In this document: positions 23,911 through 32,475 of the stretch, in pieces
Numbering within the stretch: the stretch's first letter is position 1
How the letters are laid out: each line of letters opens with the position of its first letter
Program-made: the position numbers and the translations under genes
Virus record (IMG/VR): IMGVR_UViG_3300017963_000083
Span: 1-49,154 of that record
DNA: 49,154 nucleotides
From: a virus
Reading direction: 5' to 3' (one strand)
The notes under the pieces: generated by a model
Database searches by the model: none
What the model saw: only the letters and a program-made list of their open reading frames with translations
What the model was told of the DNA's origin: nothing

Positions 23911-24533
23911 CAGACAAACCTCTTGTACCGATTCATCACTTCCACGACTGTCGGCGAAAAAGACCAGCCACCATAGGTGACCGAGTACTTGGACAGCTTC
24001 TCACTTTTCACACTGCCATCGCGGCCCTGACTGCGATACCGGGTGGTCACCATCTGAATCACCGCGTCTTCGATGTCGTAGGGCAACGTGCGGCCGGTGT
24101 CCTTGGGAAGGATGTACCCAGCGACGTAGGTTACCTCATACAGCTTTTCCTCGTTGCCGGGGTACGGTGTTTGCTCGATGTCGTTGACTACCTGTGCAGT
24201 CCACACCCATACGCCAGTCCGGTGGTACAGACTCCCTACGTTCGCGTCATAGATCTCGTACTCATCGGTTGCGAGCGCCGAACTGTCGTACTTAACCTCG
24301 GTGATGCTGATTAATGGCCACCGGTCGAGCAACATAATCTTGCCGCCATGGCCAGACTGCTTTTCGTCGGTGACTGTGGCTCGGCCCAACTGCCGGCCCA
24401 TATATCCTTGCATGGCGTCGCTAGCTGAGTTGATATACCTGATCAGCAAGTTCTCGTCGCAACCGGTGTCGATACCCAGCTCTTCGACCAGTGTCTGATA
24501 GGTAGTCAGTGCATTGTCAGCGAGAGACGCCAT
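23910..24533 (-). CDS. Head-tail adaptor (gp6-like connector)
   Basis: 207 residues with helical N-terminus LTTYQTLVEELGIDTGCDENLL then LIRYINSASDAMQGYMGR-like helix, a beta insertion (LLDRWPLISITEVKYD), and DIEDAVIQMVTTRYRSQGRD. This helical adaptor pattern is typical of HK97 gp6/SPP1 gp15. The first protein of the connector series. Confidence 0.85.
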   Translation of the reverse strand: MASLADNALTTYQTLVEELGIDTGCDENLLIRYINSASDAMQGYMGRQLGRATVTDEKQSGHGGKIMLLDRWPLISITEVKYDSSALATDEYEIYDANVGSLYHRTGVWVWTAQVVNDIEQTPYPGNEEKLYEVTYVAGYILPKDTGRTLPYDIEDAVIQMVTTRYRSQGRDGSVKSEKLSKYSVTYGGWSFSPTVVEVMNRYKRFV

Positions 24534-24536
24534 GTA

Positions 24537-24851
24537 TTAGCCTTTGCTTGAGCTGGTTTTCTTCTTAGACGTTTTCTTCTTTTTGGTCGTCTTCCTGAAG
24601 AACCCAGATGAAGATGCTTCCTCTTTTGGTGAAGCTCCCTTTTTCACGTAGTCACCGGCGGCGACTGTCGGCTTCTCCATGGCTTGCTTCTCTCCCGGGC
24701 GCTTGGCTACGCCAAGATTGACGAGCCGAGTAGCCTCCTTGATAGGGAACCACATGATACCATCCCCAGGGTTCCACTTCTGATAGGTCTGGGTGAATTT
24801 GATCGGTGCACAAAGCTCGCCTTTGATCATCCTGGGTTTGTATTCGTCCAT
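24537..24851 (-). CDS. Small protein with Lys-rich tail in head-tail module
   Basis: 104 residues. The first 60 form a small beta domain (PIKFTQTYQKWNPGDGIMWF); the last 40 are Lys/Ser-rich (KKKKTSKKKTSSSKG), probably disordered and nucleic-acid-binding. It lies between the capsid and connector genes. A head-tail or DNA-facing role is conceivable; no family recognised. Confidence 0.68.
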   Translation of the reverse strand: MDEYKPRMIKGELCAPIKFTQTYQKWNPGDGIMWFPIKEATRLVNLGVAKRPGEKQAMEKPTVAAGDYVKKGASPKEEASSSGFFRKTTKKKKTSKKKTSSSKG

Positions 24852-24874
24852 GGTCCCTTTCCTTTCGTTTCAAG

Positions 24875-24922
24875 TCATACCAACAGGGCCGAGTGGGGGA
24901 GCGCTCGACCCTGCTGGTATGA
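24875..24922 (-). other. Long hairpin between capsid and connector genes
   Basis: TCATACCA (24875-24882) and TGGTATGA (24915-24922) pair perfectly, with CAGGG/CCCTG and CGAG/CTCG continuing inward. A second hairpin (GCCCC/GGGG within GGTCC/GGACC) lies at 24951-24984. Neither has a T-tract, so they may stabilise or attenuate the capsid transcript rather than terminate it fully. Confidence 0.6.
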
Positions 24923-24987
24923 CCGCACCCAGCAGTAGCTGGGGTTGGTCCCACGGCCCCACGAGGGGACACGTAGGACCGTGTTCA

Positions 24988-25479
24988 CTACGCGGTGGCT
25001 ACCACGCTTGTGGCGTAACCATCGTTGTCATGCAGAGCGTCGGGTGCATCCTGCAGACCACCGAACACCAAATGCGCGCCACCAAGGGCAGCACTCACCG
25101 TGGTTGTTCCGGCTTTGGTCTGCTTTACGTTCACCCGGACATACCGCTTAGCGGTCTCCAGGCTCACCGGCAGCCCGACCTGCGAAGTGTGGTCGCCATC
25201 GACCGCCACATCCAACTCCTCGTCGTAGCTCTTCAGCTCGGCGGCATCGGACAGGTCCGATTCGTCGCCGTGCTCGACTTGGACGTTGAACGTCACAGTC
25301 GGTGACCCACTACCACTGCCCGTGGTGACCGCGAGACCAGCCACTGCCAGTGCGGAATCGTAACCGATGCGGTCTACGATCACACCGTTTACGTAGGTGT
25401 CGTCGGTGCTGACATCCTGAGGGACCAGCACCCCCTTCACGATGGTAGTGCCTCCAATATCTGTCATCGGCATCGTCAT
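24988..25479 (-). CDS. Capsid-associated (decoration-like) protein
   Basis: 163 residues, mostly beta, Gly/Thr/Val-rich (GLAVTTGSGSGSPTVTFNVQVEHG, then VRVNVKQTKAGTTTVSAALGG). It follows the major capsid gene directly, the usual place for a decoration or capsid-stabilising protein. The acidic character fits. No family recognised with certainty. Confidence 0.7.
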   Translation of the reverse strand: MTMPMTDIGGTTIVKGVLVPQDVSTDDTYVNGVIVDRIGYDSALAVAGLAVTTGSGSGSPTVTFNVQVEHGDESDLSDAAELKSYDEELDVAVDGDHTSQVGLPVSLETAKRYVRVNVKQTKAGTTTVSAALGGAHLVFGGLQDAPDALHDNDGYATSVVATA

Positions 25480-25579
25480 AACAATCTCCTATCGAAAGTT
25501 TGCGTTTTCCTTTGCGGCTCGCTACCCATTATGCCGGGGAGCAGCAGCCGGTTGGTGCCCGACTCACCAATTCAAATCA

Positions 25580-26800
25580 TCAGGTCGCCGGGATGCTGCT
25601 CCACTTGACGGCCTCGATCACCGAGATCTCCTCACCACGCTGCCTGGCACCAAGGTCGGTGGACAGGAGCGCCCGGATCACGGTCTGGTTCTGGCTGACT
25701 GCGGACCGCACAGTACCTGCGCTGTCCACGTAGGCCGCACCGTCGAACACGTCGATCTGGATGGTCTCGTCGTCGCCGATGACGATCTTGTCCATGTCGG
25801 CAAAATAGACCTCAGATTCGTCGGTCCCAGTACCCAGGTTGCGCGGAACACTGGTGGTGTAGTCGAACGGGAAGCCGAACAGCGTACCGTCCTTCATCTC
25901 GTCCTTCCACACCAGGTTGGAATTCGCATCACGCGCGGTCATGAGACCCTTCTTGGTCTCGGGGTTGATGATCCAATGGCCGTTCATGATGTCGACATCA
26001 CTGTCCTCAAGATTGAAGATAGCGGTACCGAGATCGTCGGTCACATTGGCTTGGTTGACGGTGGAGTTGGCGTCGAACTTGTGGTCGGAAGCTGCCCAAT
26101 AGAGCAGTCCCTTGGGTGCCGCTTCGCTTCCGAGCCCACGAATGAACGCCACATCCTCGGCCACCGACAGCGCCCGAACCAGGTCCTGCTGCACGATGCC
26201 ATCGGCCCGGTTGCCGGTATGGCGCAGGAGCTTGTTGCTGATCGGAACGATAGCCACCAGCTCCTTGCCGCGCAAGGTGAGCTGCCCGAAGGTCATGGTG
26301 GTTGCGTTCACTGCCTCAGCCTCACCAGTCCACTGCGCCACAGCACCAGAACCGATGTACGGCATCTGCATGGTGCCGCTCTCCAGTGGTACTGAGGTCG
26401 CGCCAGCCTTGCGGACCACAGTGCGAGCCGACAGCAGCTCGATGATCTCGGCCGCGAACTCGGGCTCGACCAGAGCGCCACCAGAAGTGAACTCGGCCTC
26501 AGCGAGTGCCTTGTGCACCATGGGGTCTCCACCACCCTTGAGGGACTTGAGGAACCCTAGGGTAGCGTCCTTGTTGCCGTGCCCCACGGCGATGGCACGC
26601 GCCAACTGACCCAGCGGGTACTGCTTGCGCTGACTCATGGAAGGCACATCGTCGGTGTCGTTTCCGCCAGCCACCAAGCCCTGAGCCTCATCGGCAATGC
26701 GCTTGTCGGCCTTGTCCTTGGCTTCTCCGATCCTGTCTGCAACAGCCTTGGAGGCTGCTTCCTGCACCATCTTGTACAGGTCGTCTCGTGTCAGTTTCAT
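25580..26800 (-). CDS. Major capsid protein, HK97 fold
   Basis: 406 residues. Residues 1-100 form a helical, charged scaffold-like (delta) domain. The mature part starts near EFTSGGALVEPEFAAEIIELL and contains typical HK97 segments: VVRKAGATSVPLESGTMQMP, VAIVPISNKLLRHTG, EDVAFIRGLGSEAAPKGLL and the P-domain helix. Prohead protease lies just upstream in transcription order. GGAGGAA precedes ATG 26800. Confidence 0.93.
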   Translation of the reverse strand: MKLTRDDLYKMVQEAASKAVADRIGEAKDKADKRIADEAQGLVAGGNDTDDVPSMSQRKQYPLGQLARAIAVGHGNKDATLGFLKSLKGGGDPMVHKALAEAEFTSGGALVEPEFAAEIIELLSARTVVRKAGATSVPLESGTMQMPYIGSGAVAQWTGEAEAVNATTMTFGQLTLRGKELVAIVPISNKLLRHTGNRADGIVQQDLVRALSVAEDVAFIRGLGSEAAPKGLLYWAASDHKFDANSTVNQANVTDDLGTAIFNLEDSDVDIMNGHWIINPETKKGLMTARDANSNLVWKDEMKDGTLFGFPFDYTTSVPRNLGTGTDESEVYFADMDKIVIGDDETIQIDVFDGAAYVDSAGTVRSAVSQNQTVIRALLSTDLGARQRGEEISVIEAVKWSSIPAT

Positions 26801-26813
26801 CTTGTTCCTCCTG

Positions 26814-28496
26814 TCAGGGCAGCCTGCCAGTCGTTCTCATGACTGCATGTGAGACTGCCTCGTGAAACACGTTGTTGATTTCCTCCTGATCCATGTCCAA
26901 TTCAATCAAGTCGTCACCTGACCTTGTGTCGGTGATCTCGATCCCTTTGTCGTCGTCCACCAGCTCGAGAATCTCTTCGGTGGTCTCCTCTGTGGTGTCC
27001 TCGGCCGGCTCTTCCTCAGTGCGTTTGCTCGCACGGGAGAGAATCTGCCCGATTCGCCTGCGGGAATGGCGCAGCAAGATCTCATTCACACTCGATAGGG
27101 ATTCCCCCATACCAGCGTACAGATCTTCCACCAACTTGCAAAGATCATAGACCTGCTTGTCGACTCCGTCGTCGGCCTCATCCTCGACAGTAGGTGTCTC
27201 AGGGCTCGTGTCCTTCGGCTCGGCAATAGGGGCCGTCTTGTCATCTTCCTGCTCGGCCTCTTCTGATTCGGGTGCTGCTGCCTCGAATTCCGGTGGTTCC
27301 TTGTCAAACTCGCGGTAGTGCCTGGCAAGATGTTCATATACGCCACGACGGTCCTCCTCGGGAATGTCCACTCCGCCACGAGCGCCGAGCAGCGCTCCCA
27401 TCGCAGCTGCAGTTCCTGCCCAATTCAGTGTGTATTCGCCATCCGGCCAGTGGTGAGGGAGCTTGTACCCGCCTTTCACGTCGGCGTTCTCCGAGTCCAC
27501 CCACGTCGAGATGTGCATCATGTCCTCGATTTCGGCGTCCGCCACAGCGGCTGGGCCGTCCCACTCTTGGTCTTCATCAGCCTTGGGTGTGCCATCGGGG
27601 TGAGCCGCATCCCAACTGATTGCACCCTTGCTCTCTGCCTTGTCCTCATCGTCGGTGGATTCATCAGACTCGGCACCGGTCTCATCCGCTGGGCTGATGG
27701 GGTCGCCTTCCTCAGCTACGTCTTTAGTATCGACGTGCTGTCCATCCACACCATCAATGTCCACGAACTCGATAAGCTCGTCGCTCTTGATGGCAGTGGT
27801 CTCGCTGCTGGTGATCTCGATGCTCTCGGATAGTTCCTTGACGAGCGACTCGAGATCTTGCTTGGGAATCCATAGGCCCGAGTTGTCGCTTTTCTCGAGT
27901 GCGGACCCGGCCCACTCCTTCAGCGGTTGCAGGTCCATCCCTTTGGCGCTCGCCTCATGCAGGGCATTCGGATTCGAGGGGACTGGGACTGCGCTGTACT
28001 CGAGCAGTTCCTGCCGCGTGAAATCGATAGGGAAGAACCCCTGTCGCTCGCCGTTCTCTTGGAATTCCTTAGGCAGGAAGCCGACCGATACGGCCTTCAT
28101 GATGCCCAACTTGTACATCTGGTAGATCATGTCGGAGAACTTGACATGATCGTGGTCGGAGAGATCGGTAGGTAGGAACTGCGCCAGACTGATGAGCTTC
28201 CCATCCGCAATTTCGGTCTTTTTGGGGCTGGCTATTGGCGGAGTCCAGGGCTCGTGGGCCCATAGGACGGTCCCGGCCTTCTGGAAATTCTCGAGTTCCC
28301 ACCCATCCACTGCGATCGTATCGCTATCTCGATCGACATCATCGGTGCTGATAGTGAATCGCAAGACTCGATCGTCGGGCTCACCCTCGGGCTCGATCTC
28401 AGTCTTGACACTCTTCGCCACCATCACCCCCTCAGTACTGGCCTTTCGCTCTGCAATGACCTTGAACTGTTTGGGGGTCACACGTCTAATCTTCAT
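26814..28496 (-). CDS. HK97-type prohead protease with long acidic extension
   Basis: 560 residues, almost three times the normal protease length. Residues 45-195 are the S78-like protease: VLRFTISTDDVDRDSDTI, catalytic His in LWAHEP and Ser in MKAVSVGFLP. A long acidic region (about 250-340) follows, then a second domain near 345-430 (YKLPHHWPDGEYTLNW, MGALLGARGGVDIPEEDR, VYEHLARHYREFD), as in other fused phage proheads. A coiled coil and acidic tail close the protein, so it could double as scaffold. Confidence 0.87.
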   Translation of the reverse strand: MKIRRVTPKQFKVIAERKASTEGVMVAKSVKTEIEPEGEPDDRVLRFTISTDDVDRDSDTIAVDGWELENFQKAGTVLWAHEPWTPPIASPKKTEIADGKLISLAQFLPTDLSDHDHVKFSDMIYQMYKLGIMKAVSVGFLPKEFQENGERQGFFPIDFTRQELLEYSAVPVPSNPNALHEASAKGMDLQPLKEWAGSALEKSDNSGLWIPKQDLESLVKELSESIEITSSETTAIKSDELIEFVDIDGVDGQHVDTKDVAEEGDPISPADETGAESDESTDDEDKAESKGAISWDAAHPDGTPKADEDQEWDGPAAVADAEIEDMMHISTWVDSENADVKGGYKLPHHWPDGEYTLNWAGTAAAMGALLGARGGVDIPEEDRRGVYEHLARHYREFDKEPPEFEAAAPESEEAEQEDDKTAPIAEPKDTSPETPTVEDEADDGVDKQVYDLCKLVEDLYAGMGESLSSVNEILLRHSRRRIGQILSRASKRTEEEPAEDTTEETTEEILELVDDDKGIEITDTRSGDDLIELDMDQEEINNVFHEAVSHAVMRTTGRLP

Positions 28497-28534
28497 GATT
28501 TGCCTCCATGGGCGATTGACTTCATGCTACTGAA

Positions 28535-28563
28535 AGCCTAGCACATCCCGGATAAGCTGTCAA
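28535..28563 (-). promoter_or_regulatory. Minus-strand promoter for prohead protease/capsid genes
   Basis: On the minus strand TTGACA (28558-28563) and TAGGCT (28535-28540) are separated by 17 bp, with TGC directly before the -10 (extended -10). It starts about 35 nt before the prohead protease gene. The -10 is imperfect, so activity is inferred. Confidence 0.55.
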
Positions 28564-28574
28564 GCTTTCATATA

Positions 28575-28603
28575 TTGACTTGTTGCGTCTTGTAGTGTAT
28601 AAT
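28575..28603 (+). promoter_or_regulatory. Plus-strand promoter for the small-gene island
   Basis: TTGACT (28575-28580), a 17-bp spacer and a perfect TATAAT (28598-28603) lie just upstream of the HTH gene. It is back-to-back with the minus-strand promoter; only 11 bp separate the two -35 boxes, so a single bound protein could affect both. Confidence 0.8.
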
Positions 28604-28622
28604 AGTGCTTTCAGGGGGTAAC

Positions 28623-28826
28623 ATGACATACCGAGAGCGCAAGATGTGGTCACCGAACGAATTAGCAAAAGAACTAGGGGTTGACAAAGAGACCGTCCGA
28701 CGCTGGCTTCGCAACGGACACATACGCGGAGTCAAGCCCGGCGGGCGTCTCGGACATTGGCTCATCCCAAACAGTGAGATTGAGCGGTTGCTCGCTGAGA
28801 AAGAGTACTTCGATGCCGGACACTGA
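28623..28826 (+). CDS. Excisionase/MerR-type helix-turn-helix DNA-binding protein
   Basis: 67 residues from ATG 28623 (AGGGGG upstream). SPNELAKELGVDKETVRRWLRNG, split here at 20, is a classic winged-HTH start, followed by GGRLGHWLIPNSEIERLL. This is the 'DNA-binding domain, excisionase family' pattern. It heads the island and overlaps nothing upstream except two promoters that it may control (autoregulation and control of the capsid promoter are inference). No integrase was found, so excision is not its likely job. Confidence 0.85.
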   Translation: MTYRERKMWSPNELAKELGVDKETVRRWLRNGHIRGVKPGGRLGHWLIPNSEIERLLAEKEYFDAGH

Positions 28827-28983
28827 TGAGATCAAGCACCTACTCGCTGAGATACAGACACTGCGCGCCAGCTACAAAGATCTGGCTGAGCAAGTGCGCT
28901 GGTATCTCAGGGCCGAAGAACTCAACCAGCCACGTGAGATTCTGCGCCAAACACTATGGGCCATTGTAGGAGAAGAATCATGA
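28813..28983 (+). CDS. Small coiled-coil protein
   Basis: 56 residues from ATG 28813, overlapping the HTH gene by 14 nt in another frame. Almost fully helical (IKHLLAEIQTLRASYKDLAE). The stop overlaps the next start by 4 nt (ATGA). Function unknown. Confidence 0.6.
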   Translation: MPDTDEIKHLLAEIQTLRASYKDLAEQVRWYLRAEELNQPREILRQTLWAIVGEES

Positions 28984-29246
28984 CCATCGGAGATCTACTA
29001 GCTATCATACACGGCGACGGTGGGCACCACCAAGACGAAGTAGGTACAGAACAAGCCATCAAGGACGCCGCACAAGTCGTGTACGCTCTGCGCGCCAGAA
29101 TAGACGAGTTGGAAACAGCTCTAAAAGATATCGCTTACACCACGGGTGACATGCCAGCGGCGTACAACAACGAGGTCGATTGGTACCATAGACAATTCTA
29201 CAGCTGCAAGGGTATCGCTACCAGAGTGCTGGGGGAGAAGCCATGA
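28980..29246 (+). CDS. Small helical protein of unknown function
   Basis: 88 residues from ATG 28980. Central coiled coil (VYALRARIDELETALKDIAY) with a His/Asp-rich N-terminal part (HGDGGHHQDE). Coupled by 4-nt overlaps to genes on both sides. No family recognised. Confidence 0.65.
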   Translation: MTIGDLLAIIHGDGGHHQDEVGTEQAIKDAAQVVYALRARIDELETALKDIAYTTGDMPAAYNNEVDWYHRQFYSCKGIATRVLGEKP

Positions 29247-29473
29247 TCCAGGAATACCGAGTCAAGTACCAGTGCCCGACCTGCCATGGAGCATGGTTAC
29301 TCACTGTCAAAGGTGGTGGCCGGCTCCCACAGGTCAAATGTCTCAACGATCTGTGCATCGGCTTACTCATGCCGGTCACTGGGTCTCGCATCTGGGAGAA
29401 GAACCCTAGCGGCGACTGGTCGCTCACCAACACCAAGGTCGAGTACAAGCGGCCCAAGAAAGTGATACACTGA
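29243..29473 (+). CDS. Small zinc-ribbon protein
   Basis: 76 residues with CPTC and a second Cys pair (KCLNDLC), the spacing of a zinc ribbon, followed by a basic C-terminus (KRPKKVIH). Translationally coupled on both sides. Likely nucleic-acid or protein binding. Confidence 0.68.
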   Translation: MIQEYRVKYQCPTCHGAWLLTVKGGGRLPQVKCLNDLCIGLLMPVTGSRIWEKNPSGDWSLTNTKVEYKRPKKVIH

Positions 29474-29685
29474 TGAGCGACATAGTCCTCGTGCAATTCC
29501 CTAAAAAGAAAGACCACAAATACGGGGCACTCGTGAAGCTGGTAGAAGAAGCTTACTTCGAGGGGTATCACGAGGGGTACCGCGAGGGACTCAAACCAGA
29601 ACAAAAAGGCACCATCGGTCTACGTTGGTTGGCTAGTAATACTCTTCTCAAATTAAAAGAGACCATACAACGGGGGAAGAAGTGA
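29473..29685 (+). CDS. Small protein with repeated EGYxEGY motif
   Basis: 70 residues, with AYFEGYHEGYREGLKPEQ as a short internal repeat (EGY-H-EGY-R-EGL), preceded by a basic N-terminus. The 1-nt overlap with the upstream stop (TGATG) implies coupled translation. Function unknown. Confidence 0.65.
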   Translation: MSDIVLVQFPKKKDHKYGALVKLVEEAYFEGYHEGYREGLKPEQKGTIGLRWLASNTLLKLKETIQRGKK

Positions 29686-29876
29686 TGCCTATCTACCTCT
29701 ATTGCTGTCCTAAGTGCGGCTGGATCAAGCAAATCGAGCAGAACATCAAGGACGACGCACTCACAGAAGAGCCGTGCGGGGACAAGACGTGCGACGGTAC
29801 CTTACAACGCCAAATAGCCGGTGGTACTACGTTCATTCTCGGTGGTCGAGGGTGGGCCGATGACGGATACTCATGA
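29685..29876 (+). CDS. FmdB-type zinc-ribbon protein
   Basis: 63 residues from ATG 29685. The N-terminal PIYLYCCPKCG and a later CGDKTCDG pair make a zinc ribbon; the end GTTFILGGRGWADDGYS resembles the 'F-x-L-x-GGGW-x-x-DGY' tail of FmdB-family small regulators. Function in phages unknown. Confidence 0.72.
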   Translation: MPIYLYCCPKCGWIKQIEQNIKDDALTEEPCGDKTCDGTLQRQIAGGTTFILGGRGWADDGYS

Positions 29877-29886
29877 GGAGGATACG

Positions 29887-30135
29887 ATGAAAGTAGGAGA
29901 CAAGGTACAGTGGACCGAAGCTCGCAAAGGATTCCCAGTCAGGATGACAGGCACCATCATCCTAAAGGTGGCCGCCAACAGGCCCATTCCTGAGCTACAC
30001 CAGGAATACAAGGACATGAAACGCGAATTCGGTCAAGGCATCCAAGATGGCGAGTCCTTCGTGGTCCTGTCCAACCAACTGGGCGAGCCCGTGCTGCACC
30101 ACCCCAAGACCAAGCTACTCACCATCGCAAAATGA
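29887..30135 (+). CDS. Small beta-rich protein of unknown function
   Basis: 82 residues from ATG 29887, with GAGGAGGA upstream; an earlier in-frame ATG (29860) lacks a good ribosome-binding site. The fold looks like a small barrel (VGDKVQWTEAR, MTGTIILKV, SFVVLSNQLGEPVLHH), similar to SH3/KOW-like nucleic-acid domains. The stop overlaps the next start (ATGA). Confidence 0.68.
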   Translation: MKVGDKVQWTEARKGFPVRMTGTIILKVAANRPIPELHQEYKDMKREFGQGIQDGESFVVLSNQLGEPVLHHPKTKLLTIAK

Positions 30136-30305
30136 CTGGCTGCTCGACAGCTCAGGGTGCTGCCCTATTCTGGGCAACAATAATCCTGCTGATTCTGTTG
30201 TTTGTTATCTTGGAGTGGATAACTATGCTGCTTGAACGGCGGCAGGCATCACGCGGTCGAAGACGTCGAGAGCGTCGGCCTTCTGATTCTCAAAACCAAC
30301 AATAA
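30132..30305 (+). CDS. Small membrane protein with Arg-rich tail
   Basis: 57 residues from ATG 30132, coupled by a 4-nt overlap. One transmembrane segment (ALFWATIILLILLFVILEW) is followed by a basic tail (SRGRRRRERR). The last 83 nt are antisense to the end of the portal gene, so the tail may owe its composition to that overlap. Plausible but not certain. Confidence 0.5.
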   Translation: MTGCSTAQGAALFWATIILLILLFVILEWITMLLERRQASRGRRRRERRPSDSQNQQ

Positions 30306-32439
30306 GAGCCTGCTTGGCTGACCGGGTCCAGGGGATAATCTCCCTCTGGAATCCACGGTTGATGGCATCGAGCTGCTCGGCCGACTTGGGCTCGGTGATC
30401 ACAGCCACCGTGTTGCACAGGCAGTTGATGTCTTCCTCTGGAATACCGAAGCCACCGGGATACATCGCCGTGTCTCCCGTGCTCGGAATCTCGAACGGCT
30501 CATCGATACCGACTGGCTTGGTGTCGTTGAGTTCGACGTGGGTTTCTCTGGTGTTTACGAATGATGCGGCCCACTGCCTGGCCTCCACTACACCGCTCTG
30601 CTTGTGGGCCGACCAGGTCGCTGCGTTCGCTGCCCGGTTCACTTCGGTCCTGGCAATCCTATTGGCCCGCACCTTGTAGATATCGAGCTGTCCTTCCTGG
30701 AAAATGCCGGTCACCCGTGCCCTGAGTTCTGCAATTCCTTCACCTTCGCGGAATCCCTCGAGTAGTGACTGCTCGAGTGCCTGCTGCGTCTCGGGGTTCA
30801 CCAGATCCGCAATGCGCTCGTTGGTCTTGGCGAACACTTCTTCCCGCACCAGCGGGTTGAGTATGTCGAATCTCTGCTCGATACCCAAGTCCTCGAGTAC
30901 TCCCTTGCCAAGGTCCTCGGCGTATTCCTCCCATACCGGCCCAAGCTCGGCGGTAAGCGTCTCTGGTTGCAGAGCATCCAGCACTGCTTGTATCGCCTCA
31001 AGTTCCGGGCCTTCCTGCTTCACCATCACACACCCGCACTTGGGAACAGCACGCAGTGCCCTTTGCTCTTCGGGCTCCCCCTCCTCTTCCTCCTCGGGCT
31101 CGATGATAGGCTGCTCTGTGGGTTGTTCCTCTTCCCTATCGGCCCGCTCAGGTATCAGAGCCACCGGCACGAAGTAAACATCACCATCAGGCACAGAGTC
31201 TAGGCCCATGAATTTGGTGCGCCATTCGTTGCGGGTGAGATTGTGCGGTGCGGTCTTGGCCGCTTCGAACTGTGCGGCCTTGTCCTCAGGCACCGGGCTC
31301 TCATAATAAAGCACCAGCCGCTCATCGAACTGCGGTACGAGCTGGTGCACGATCGTCCTAAGCATGCGCTCGAGCCGAGGAATGGTCACGTACTCCGCCA
31401 TGAACAGAGCCGCGCTAGTGATGCTCGCTCGGTTGCTGTTCTCCACATCACCCACGACCTCTGGCGGTACGCCGTACGTCTGCTGTACCTCTTCGGCCAT
31501 GGCCTTCCTGAGGTCGGTAAGTTCCAGCTCTTGGAATGACTGGTCGACCCGCTTGAAACTGACCTCGCCATTGGTGAACTTCATCAACCCGTGCTTCCTG
31601 AACCCACGGTGGCGTTGTTCCCACTCTTCCTGCAAGCGCCCTATCGCGTCCTTACCGGCTCCCTTGATCGACACCACACCATAGGGCACGGCCCTGTTTA
31701 AGAACGTCGCTTTGGTGAGCTTGGCCGCGTATTCATCGGTATCAAGTTCGTCTCCCAGCGACAGGCCCAAGCCCGCACCTCGCCCATATGGGTTGTCTGG
31801 GTCGAGTTCCCTGAACCACAACACGTTCTGTGCCGGCAGCTGCCTGGGGTCAAATGAAACATCATACCACGGCTTATCCACACTCGGTGTGCCTGTCACC
31901 CAGTGCGGAGGGATGGGCCAAACCTCGACTGGCATCCCTGCCTGGTTGCGCACCAAGAGCCAGAACGCCTCGCCCGGCACGTCAAGGTAGATGGTGGTCA
32001 ATTTCTTTATGTCGAACCCAGTCATCACCGAGTTGCCACGGTCTAGCAGGTGCACCAGCGGGTGGTCAGGCACATCGATAAAATTGCCCTCTTCCTCGGT
32101 CTTACGTAGCCACTTGGCACGCTGCTCGAACGAACGCGCCAAATGGACCTTGTGCATCGTCGCTCTGCCGGCCTTATCCTGCACAAACCCACCGAGAATC
32201 GGGTTCTTGGCCACGTCGTCCGCGATACGCGCCACAACACGCCTGAGCTTGCTGTTGTCGCGGTACATCTGCACAAGTTGTCGTCTGCCAGGTGGTGCGC
32301 CCGTACTCCTAAACCCGAGCATGCCGGACAGGGCCCGCTCGAGCGTAGCTGCGTTGTCTTCATTTGCTGCCTTGATTGCTGTTTCCAGCACCTCGGCATT
32401 GTACTTGCTCGGCCGGAATACCCGATCAAAAAGACCCAT
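30223..32439 (-). CDS. Portal protein fused to a MuF-like head morphogenesis domain
   Basis: 738 residues from ATG 32439 (GGGAGG upstream; a further 11 codons are open). Residues 1-430 are the HK97/SPP1-type portal (MYRDNSKLRRVVARIADDV, VNFLDVPGEAFWL-like core, QQTYGVPPEVVGDVENSN). After an acidic linker (EEEEEGEPEEQ) residues 520-720 form a MuF domain (VRANRIARTEVNRAANAAT, then HVELNDTKPV, DINCLCN). Separate portal and MuF genes are common; a fusion is less so. It forms the DNA entry channel and probably carries ejected protein. Confidence 0.88.
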   Translation of the reverse strand: MGLFDRVFRPSKYNAEVLETAIKAANEDNAATLERALSGMLGFRSTGAPPGRRQLVQMYRDNSKLRRVVARIADDVAKNPILGGFVQDKAGRATMHKVHLARSFEQRAKWLRKTEEEGNFIDVPDHPLVHLLDRGNSVMTGFDIKKLTTIYLDVPGEAFWLLVRNQAGMPVEVWPIPPHWVTGTPSVDKPWYDVSFDPRQLPAQNVLWFRELDPDNPYGRGAGLGLSLGDELDTDEYAAKLTKATFLNRAVPYGVVSIKGAGKDAIGRLQEEWEQRHRGFRKHGLMKFTNGEVSFKRVDQSFQELELTDLRKAMAEEVQQTYGVPPEVVGDVENSNRASITSAALFMAEYVTIPRLERMLRTIVHQLVPQFDERLVLYYESPVPEDKAAQFEAAKTAPHNLTRNEWRTKFMGLDSVPDGDVYFVPVALIPERADREEEQPTEQPIIEPEEEEEGEPEEQRALRAVPKCGCVMVKQEGPELEAIQAVLDALQPETLTAELGPVWEEYAEDLGKGVLEDLGIEQRFDILNPLVREEVFAKTNERIADLVNPETQQALEQSLLEGFREGEGIAELRARVTGIFQEGQLDIYKVRANRIARTEVNRAANAATWSAHKQSGVVEARQWAASFVNTRETHVELNDTKPVGIDEPFEIPSTGDTAMYPGGFGIPEEDINCLCNTVAVITEPKSAEQLDAINRGFQREIIPWTRSAKQALIVGFENQKADALDVFDRVMPAAVQAA

Positions 32440-32475
32440 GACGGCTACCTCCCTCCCCACATTATAACACACGCC

